A stretch of 64,000 nucleotides of DNA from Haematobia irritans (Eukaryota; Arthropoda; Insecta; Diptera; Muscidae), in contig NC_134397.1 of NCBI RefSeq assembly GCF_050003625.1, positions 195,197,063 through 195,261,062 of the forward strand, given 5' to 3'. Shown one piece after another: positions 57,359-64,000 of the stretch (position 1 is its first letter; each line of letters starts with the position of its first letter). The notes beneath the pieces were generated by a model that was not told where the DNA came from, did no database searches, and was given only the letters and a program-made list of their open reading frames with translations. The translations under genes and the position numbers were made by a program.

Positions 57359-57955
57359 TAATATTTGGTAATGCTAATTAAATGTTACTCCTCAAAGTAT
57401 GCAATAGGAATTAAACAGTTTTGTTAGCTCTTAGTAAAACTGTTATAAAAAGCTTTCAACAATATCGAGTAGCAATATAAATTTGTAAGTAACCACAAGT
57501 AATATTTGTCAATAACAAATCTCTCAATATTGACTGTTTCTCACTCTCTCTTTGTTATAGTTTTGTTTTGGTTTCACCTTTAGTTTTTTTTTTTTGGTTT
57601 GTGTAATGCGTCGATCTTATATTTTCAAATGCAAAATTTTAATTTTTAATATCGATTGACAGTATAACAATATCACCAATGTATCGCACGGTTGCATTTG
57701 CATATGATTGTTACTTTATTTGTCCATTTAACGTTGTATTTTGTATTAAAAAAAGCTTTTATTGGGAGCTTATGAAAAACACGTCTACACTGTTTGACAC
57801 TTTATTATCCGTATATAGAACTACAAATTAGTGGTATTAAAATGAGATTTAGTTATATTACCCGGAGTCGACTCCGGAGTCGGAGTCGAGCTGATGAAAA
57901 ATGCTGGAGTCGGTGTCGAGCAAAATTGGCTCGACTCCACAGCCCTGATTGATAC

Positions 57956-58680
57956 AATTAACTTTTTAATCAAAATCGAAGCATTCACAATTAATTAAGT
58001 CAATGATTGAAAATTTTTAAATTTTTAATTAAAAATTAATTGATACAAACTTTTTAATGAAACTCGGAAGACTAGTCACCTAAACAGTGATGGAAATTTT
58101 TTTTTAATTTTTAAATAAAAATTTAAAAATATTTTAATTAAACTAAAAACACAAAGTCAGATACACAAAAAAAATTTTCGCGAAAATGTTTTCAATTAAA
58201 GTCTTAATTGAGTTTTAAATAATATTCAATTAAAAATTTAATTGAATTATTTCAACAAATTTTTTAATTGAAACAGTAATAAGTCCACAAAAATGAATAG
58301 TATCAATTAATTTTTTTAATTGATACTATAATTTTTCTGATTGCCAACATTTTAAATAAAAAATTATTTGGATCAATTAATTTCGTGATTGAATAAGAAC
58401 AAAATGTTGTGTGTAAGAAAGTAATTGAAAACGGTAACGTTTTTTATTCAAGAAATTGAATTTTGCAATCAACATCAATTAAATTTTTAATTGAATCAAT
58501 TAAATAAATACTTGAAATTTTCAAATCAAATCAATTAATTTCTTAATCAAATATTTTTTATACCCAATTAAAACTGTGGTTGATAATATCATGTTCGTGA
58601 TTGAAGATATTTCAATTAAAATAATTAATTGAATCAATTAATTTCGTGATTGAATCAGAAAATTTTTTGTTTTTGTGAGG
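57956..58680. mobile_element. AATTAATTGA-rich MITEs (two or more, nested)
   Basis: Continuation of the repeat split by the hAT unit, then a second copy opening at about 58163 (ACACAAAAAAAATTTTCGCG) with an end at about 58414 (AACAAAATGTTGTGTG), and a further end at about 58675. Confidence 0.55.
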
Positions 58681-58726
58681 AACGCATTCCAAAACAAAAG
58701 ATTTGCTTAAAAATAAGTCATTTAGT

Positions 58727-58880
58727 TCAGCCACCAATGGTTAGCAATGCCCGCCTTGCATACAGAGGGTCGTGGGTTCAAACGCAATTTCGACCAAACA
58801 CGAAAAAATTCTTCATCGGTGAATTATCCTCACTCAGTAACGCTGGTGATATTTCTGAGTGATTTAAAACGTCTCTTAGT
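58727..58880 (+). mobile_element. S1 SINE, old copy interrupted by a younger S1
   Basis: CAGCCACCAATGGTTAGC, GCCCGCCTTGCATACAGAGG and TCATCGGTGAATTATCCTCA. Breaks off at TCTCTTAGTGG; its body seems to resume at about 59210 (GGTTCATTGCAATGTGGAAT, CCGTTCGGACGG). More diverged than the inner copy. Confidence 0.65.
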
Positions 58881-59209
58881 GGTGCAATGGTTAGCATGCC
58901 CACCTTGCATACACAAGGTCGTGGGTTGGATTCCTGCTTCGACCGAACACCACAAAGTTTTTCAGCGGTGGATTATTCCACCTCAGTAATGCTGGTGACA
59001 TTTCTGAGGGATTCAAAGCTTTTCTAAGTGGTTTCACCGCAATGTGGAACGCCGTTCGGACTCGGCTATAAGAAGGAGGTCCCTTGTCATTGAGCTTAAC
59101 ATGGAATCGGGCAGCACTCAGTGATAAGAGAGAAGTTCACCAATGTGGTATCACAATGGACTGAGTAGTCCAAGTGAGCCTGATACATCGGGCTTCCACC
59201 TAACCTAAC
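58881..59209 (+). mobile_element. S1 SINE, full copy nested in an older S1
   Basis: Head TGCAATGGTTAGCATGCCCA with CACAAGGTCGTGGGTTGGAT (B-box GGTTGGATTCC, one change from GGTTCGATTCC). Body TTTTTCAGCGGTGGATTATT, GGACTCGGCTATAAGAAGGA. Tail CCACCTAACCTAACC. Very similar to 17239-17558. Confidence 0.82.
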
Positions 59210-59261
59210 CTAATGGTTCATTGCAATGTGGAATTCCGGGACTCCGTTCGGACGGACCAAA

Positions 59262-60285
59262 ACTCGTGTTTCAGAAGTGTTTCCAGGATTAGAAGAAAAA
59301 GCTGAAATATGTGTATTACATCTGAAGAGGTTTACTTTGAAGGGACATTTGATGATGAATAAATAAATACTTGTTGAAAATTTTTAAAATAATATTTATT
59401 TTTTTATCAGACCCCGTACTTTTCTCCCACGAAATTAACATGAGCATAGTGTTAGTAACTCCCAAGATTTTAATCATACTTACGTTTTAATTCCCAAAAG
59501 TCAACCAGGCTCTTGATATTATTTTCGCTTAATGTTTTTGTACATTTTTCTACCAGTTTTTCTTATTAGGTTGGTGAATATATGCTGCCACCTTCAATCT
59601 TACTATAGAGTGCAATTTTTAGCTGCTCCTGCCGGCCTGTCAAAATAAATGTAGGCCATATAATATTTATGGCGCATGAGATCTCCACCCAATTACACAA
59701 ATCCAATGAACACATATATACCGCTGCTTAAACGTTTTTCTTTAAAATAAAATTTATTGCATTTTTTGCAATTCTTTTATGGATTGCGGGAACAAATTCC
59801 ATATATAAATGTAAGCATGAATGTTTGAGCACTGTAATCTCCAATCGAGAAAAATGGGATTTGCTTTAAGGCATATAATTTTTGAAAATTATTGAATTTT
59901 CAATATTCAGTTAAGTGCTTTCACCAATACATAATGTTAACATAATATCCAAATAAACTTTTTTGTTAAATATGAAAAAATGTTTGTGAAAAGATTCACA
60001 GTGGATTTAGCACATATTACCATTACGATATAGAAACAAAAGGAAATGAAACATTATCGTTGTCATTATCATACACTCTAGATATTTTTCATATCAGTTC
60101 ATTTGTCTTTAGATATTTGGCGAAACTCAAGTATGCCGCATGCTTTTCAAAGTAATTAAAAAAGTGTGCACAGCAAAAACTGGTATGGGAATACAAAACT
60201 GTAATCAATTGCATAGCCATGAATACAGGGGCGGTAGAACAAGGCCATCGACATGCTTTCCATTCCACTACATTTTTGCCTATGA
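59262..60285. other. Unassigned single-copy DNA
   Basis: No gene recognised; open frames of 63-76 residues near 60089-60331 on both strands have no recognisable content. Confidence 0.4.
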
Positions 60286-63200
60286 AATGCAAAATTTTAT
60301 AGAAATAAGATTTAAACAAAATTTTCTATAGAAATAAAATTTTGACAAAATTGTCTATAGAAATAAAATTTTGACAAAATTTTCTATAGAATTAAACTTT
60401 GCACAAAATTTTTTATAGAAATAAAATTTGGACAACATTTTCTATAGAAATAAAATTTTTACAAAATTTTGTATAGAAATAAAATGTTGACAAAATGTCT
60501 ATAGAAATAAAATTTTGACAAATTTTTCTATAGAAATAAAATTTTGACAAAATTTTCTATAGAAATAAAATTTTGACAAAATTTTCCATAGAAATAAATT
60601 TTTGAAAAAACATTCTATAGAAGTAAAATTTTGACACAATATTCTATAGAAATAAAATTTTGAAAAAATTGTCTGTAGGAATAAAATTTTGACAAAATTT
60701 TCTATAGGAATAAAATTCTGACAAATTTTCTATAGGAATAAAATGTTGACAAAATTTTCTATAGAAATAAAACTTTGACAAAATTTTCTATAGGAATAAA
60801 ATTTTGGTAAAACTTTCTATAGAAATAAAATTTTGACAAAATTTTCTACAGAAATAGAACTTTGACAAAATTTTCTATAGGAATAACATTTTGACAAAAT
60901 TTTCTATAGGAATAAAATTTTGACAAAATTTTCTATAGAAATAAAATTTTGACAAAATTTTCTATAGGAATAAAATTTTGACAAAATTTTCTATAGAAAT
61001 AAAATTTTGACAAAATTTTCTATAGAAATAAAATTTTGACAAAATTTTCTATAGAAATACAATTTTGAGAAAATTTTCTATAAAAAAAAATTTGAAAAAA
61101 TTTTCTATAGAAATAAAATTTTGACAAAATTTTCTATAGAAAAAAAATTTTGACAAAATTTTCCATAGAAATAAAATTTTGACAAAATTTTCTATAGAAA
61201 TAACATTTTGACAAAATTTTCTACAGAAATAACATTTTGACAAAATTTTCTACAGAAATAACATTTTGACAAAATTTTCTATAGAAATAAAATTGTGACA
61301 AAATTTTCTATAGAAATAAAATTTTGACAAAATTTTCTATAGAAATAAAATTTTGACAAAATTTTCTAAGAAATAAAATTGACAAAATTTTCTATAGAAA
61401 TAAAATGTTGACACAATTGTCTATAGAAATAAAATTTTGACAAAATGTTCTATAGAAATAAAATTTTGACAAAATGTTCTATAGAAATAAAATTTTGACA
61501 AAATTTTCTAAGAAATAAAATTTTGACAACATTTTCTAAGAAATAAAATTTTGACAAAATTTTCTATAGATTTAAAAACAAAGCAAAATTTTCTATAGAA
61601 ATAAAATTTTGACAAAATTCTCTATAGAAATAAAATTTTCTATAGGAATAAAATTTTGACAAAATTTTCTATAGAAATAAAATTTTGACAAAATTTTCTA
61701 TAAAAATAAAATTTTGACAAAATTTTTTATAGAAATAAAATTTTGAGAAAATTTTCTATAGAAATAAAATTTTGACAAAATTTTCTATAGAAATAAAATT
61801 TTGACAAAATTTTCTATAGGAATAAAATTTTGACAAAATTTTCTATAGAAATAAAATTTTGACAAAATTGTCTATAAAAATAACATTTTGACAAAATTTT
61901 CTATAGAAATAATATTTTGACAAAATTTTCTATAGAAAAAAAAACTTTGACAACATTTGCTATAGAAATAAAATTTAGACAACATTTTCTATAGGAATAA
62001 AATTTTGAAAAAATTGTCTGTAGGAATAAAATTTTGACAAAATTTTCTATAGGAATAAAATGTTGACAAAATTTTCTATAGAAATAAAACTTTGACAAAA
62101 TTTTCTATTGAAATACAAATTTTGACAAAATTTTCTATTGAAATAAAAATTTTGACAAAATTTGCTATAGAAATAAAATTTAGACAACATTTTCTATAGG
62201 AATAAAATTTTGAAAAAATTGTCTGTAGGAATAAAATTTTGACAAAATTTTCTATAGGAATAAAATTTTGACAAAATTTTCTATAGAAATAAAATTTTGA
62301 TAAAATTTTCTATAGGAATAAAATTTTGACAAAATTTTCTATAGAAATAAAATTTTGACAAAATTTTCTATAAAAATAAAATTTTCACAAAATTTTCTAT
62401 AGAAATAAAATTTTCACAAAATTTTCTATAAGAATACACTGTTGACAAATTTTTCTATAGAAATCAAATTTTGACAAAATTTTCTATAGAAATCAAATTT
62501 TGACAAAATTTTCTATAGAAATAAAATTTTGACAAAATTTTGCATGGGAATAAAATTTTGTCAAAATTTTCTATAGAAATAAAATTTTGACAAAATTTTC
62601 TATAGGAATAAGATTTTGACAAAATTTTGTATAGAAATAAAATTTTGACAAAGTTTTCTATAGAAACAAAATTTTGACAAAATTATCTATAGAAATAAAA
62701 TTTTGCCTAAATTTTCTATAGAAATAAAATTTTGACAAAATTTTCTATAGAAATAAAATTTTGACAACATTTTCTATAGAAATAAAATTTTGACAAAATT
62801 TTCTATAGAAATAAAATTTTTACAAAATTTTCTACAGAAATAAAATTTTGAAAAAATTGTCTGTAGGAATAAAATTTTTACACAATTTTCTATAGGAATA
62901 AAATTTTGACAAAACTTTCTATAGCAATAAAAATTTGACAAAATTTTCTATAGAAATAAAATTTTGACAAAATTTTCTACAGAAATTAAATTTTGAAAAA
63001 ATTTTCTATAGAAATAAAATTTTGACAAAATTTTCTATAAAAATAAAATTTTGTCAAAATTTTCTATAGAAATAAATTTTTGATAAAATTTTCTATAGAA
63101 ATAAAATTTTGACAAAATTTTTTATAGAAATAAAATTTTGACAAAAATTTCTATAGGAATAAAATTTTGACAAAATTTTCTATGGGAATAAAATTTTGAC

Positions 63201-63768
63201 AAAAATTCCCATAGAAATAAAATCCTGAGAAAAATTTCTTTAGCAAAAAAAAACTTTCTACAAAAGTAAAAGTTTGACAAAATTTTGTATAAAATAAAAT
63301 TTTGAGAAAATTTTCAATAGAAATAAAATTTTAAGAAAATTTTGTAAAAAATAAAATATAGACAAAATTTTTTACAGAAATAAAATTTTGACAAATTTTT
63401 TTATAGAAACAAAATTTTGACCAAAAGCTTCTATAGAAATAAAATTTTGACAAAAAATTTCTATAGAAATAAAATTTTGGCAAAATTTCCTATAGAAATA
63501 AAATTATGACAAAATTTTCTATAAAACTAAAATTTGGACAAAATTTTCTATAGAAATAAAATTTTGAAAAAATTTTCTATAGAAATAAAGTACTGAGAAA
63601 CTTTTCTATACGAATAAAATTTTGAGAAAATTTTCTATAGAAATACAATTTTGACAAAATTTTCTATAAAAGTAAAATTTGGACAACATTTTCTATAGAA
63701 ATAAAATTTTGACAAAATTTTCTATAGAAATAAAATTTTTACAAAATTTTTCATAGAAATAAAATTTT
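60286..63768 (+). repeat. Large 29-bp minisatellite array
   Basis: About 120 units over 3.5 kb, the longest block here. Higher-order duplications are visible: the run with GAAAAAATTGTCTGTAGGAA then TTCTATAGGAATAAAATT recurs at about 60661, 62007, 62213 and 62849. Frames such as 61049-61243 and 61901-62098 are repeat translations. Confidence 0.96.
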
Positions 63769-63897
63769 GCATTGACTAAACTACAAGTGTAGCTTAACCA
63801 ACAGAGGAAAAGAATGTTTGTCAAATTTATTTTGGGCAAATCCCTATAGACTGCAAGATGGTTGGATGGACGCACGTTTCGGAATTAACACATTCCA
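63769..63897 (+). mobile_element. Foldback family F1, copy 5 (truncated)
   Basis: GCATTGACTAAACTACAAGT, GTAGCTTAACCAACAGAGG, GATGGTTGGATGGACGCACG, then TTCGGAATTAACACATTC. Only about 130 bases of one arm, inside the minisatellite; its left junction follows GAAATAAAATTTT. Confidence 0.75.
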
Positions 63898-64000
63898 CAA
63901 AATTTTCTATAGAAATAAAATTTTGAAAAAAATTTCTATAGGAATAAAATTCTGACAAAATTTTCTATGGGAATAAAATTTTGACAAAAATTCCAATAGA
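63898..64000 (+). repeat. 29-bp minisatellite (right edge)
   Basis: Array continues beyond the window. Confidence 0.93.

Larger units (their letters stand above)
53131..57600 (-). mobile_element. Non-LTR retrotransposon (CR1/Kiri-like), apparently intact
   Basis: Two long uninterrupted minus-strand ORFs (56411-57358, then 53475-56297, 113 bp apart), about 310 bp of 3' UTR, and a 3' tail of tandem TAAA/TAAATAAA units at 53131-53161. There are no LTRs, no CCHC knuckle seen in ORF1 and no RNase H after RT, which fits CR1/Kiri-type more than Jockey or I. The 5' boundary is not defined; about 57400-57850 holds its 5' UTR and the right arm of the host hAT. Confidence 0.8.
50941..57947. mobile_element. 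7.0-kb hAT-type element or composite with nested insertions
   Basis: Ends CAGGGCTGTGGAGCCGGAG and TCGACTCCACAGCCCTG are inverted; both ends contain repeated GGAGTCGGAGTC. Perfect 8-bp target duplication ATTGATAC at 50933-50940 and 57948-57955. No hAT transposase is seen. The interior is minisatellite (51310-52500), D2-related pieces (52505-53125) and a non-LTR retrotransposon (53131 to about 57600). Most likely a short non-autonomous hAT that later received insertions. Confidence 0.88.

Noticed and set aside
50941..57947. An autonomous hAT transposase gene in the 7-kb unit
   Set aside because: All long coding frames belong to the LINE; no hAT dimerisation or DDE motifs seen.
60286..63768. 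Repeated small proteins such as NFISIENFVKILFL, here and in other satellite blocks
   Set aside because: They follow the 29-bp unit in whichever frame is open; no initiation context and no conservation beyond the DNA repeat.

Overview
The window looks like nuclear DNA from a calyptrate, probably muscid, fly (house fly, stable fly or horn fly type). This rests on a host gene that reads closely like Drosophila sima, an irritans-type mariner end, DINE-1/Helentron-like elements, tRNA-derived SINEs and a very AT-rich, repeat-swollen landscape. Species is not determined. There are no bacterial genes, operons or CRISPR arrays.

One host gene is recognised: sima (HIF-1 alpha homologue), on the minus strand. 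Six exons have consistent splice phases. A 902-bp exon (33019-33920) could be an alternative first coding exon. The bHLH exon is 25533-25720, the acidic linker plus start of PAS-A 25123-25463, the rest of PAS-A 24835-25059, and the first two PAS-B exons 18867-19033 and 18695-18801. The remaining exons (end of PAS-B, oxygen-dependent degradation region, C-terminus) were not found and should lie left of position 1, so positions 1-18694 are probably one intron. Positions 34000-64000 lie upstream of the candidate first exon.

The rest is mostly mobile and tandem DNA. A 29-bp minisatellite in about a dozen blocks makes up roughly 15 kb; two complete-looking blocks sit inside elements with hAT-like ends. 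Long-inverted-repeat (foldback) elements interrupt the minisatellite at a constant phase of its unit. Two families of DINE-1-like elements (called D1 and D2 here) recur. D2 copies are nested in each other at 19.2-22.1 kb, and one D2 copy interrupts a rosa-like DD41D mariner (27440-30070). A 100-N assembly gap follows a (TA)n array. A broken irritans-type mariner lies at 30.8-31.8 kb. A rearranged Tc1-like element (47182-50604) carries a foldback insertion. A 7-kb hAT-type unit (50941-57947, perfect 8-bp target duplication) encloses minisatellite, DINE pieces and an apparently intact two-ORF non-LTR retrotransposon (ORF1 56411-57358, ORF2 53475-56297). 60.3-64.0 kb is nearly pure minisatellite.

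I see no new multi-gene system. The most interesting features are the mobile-element cargo behaviour of the minisatellite, the phase-locked foldback insertions, repeated self-insertion of D2 elements, a hAT MITE made of CGTGA-type repeats (with many HIF-type RCGTG cores) in a probable intron of the HIF gene, and the possible alternative N-terminus of sima.
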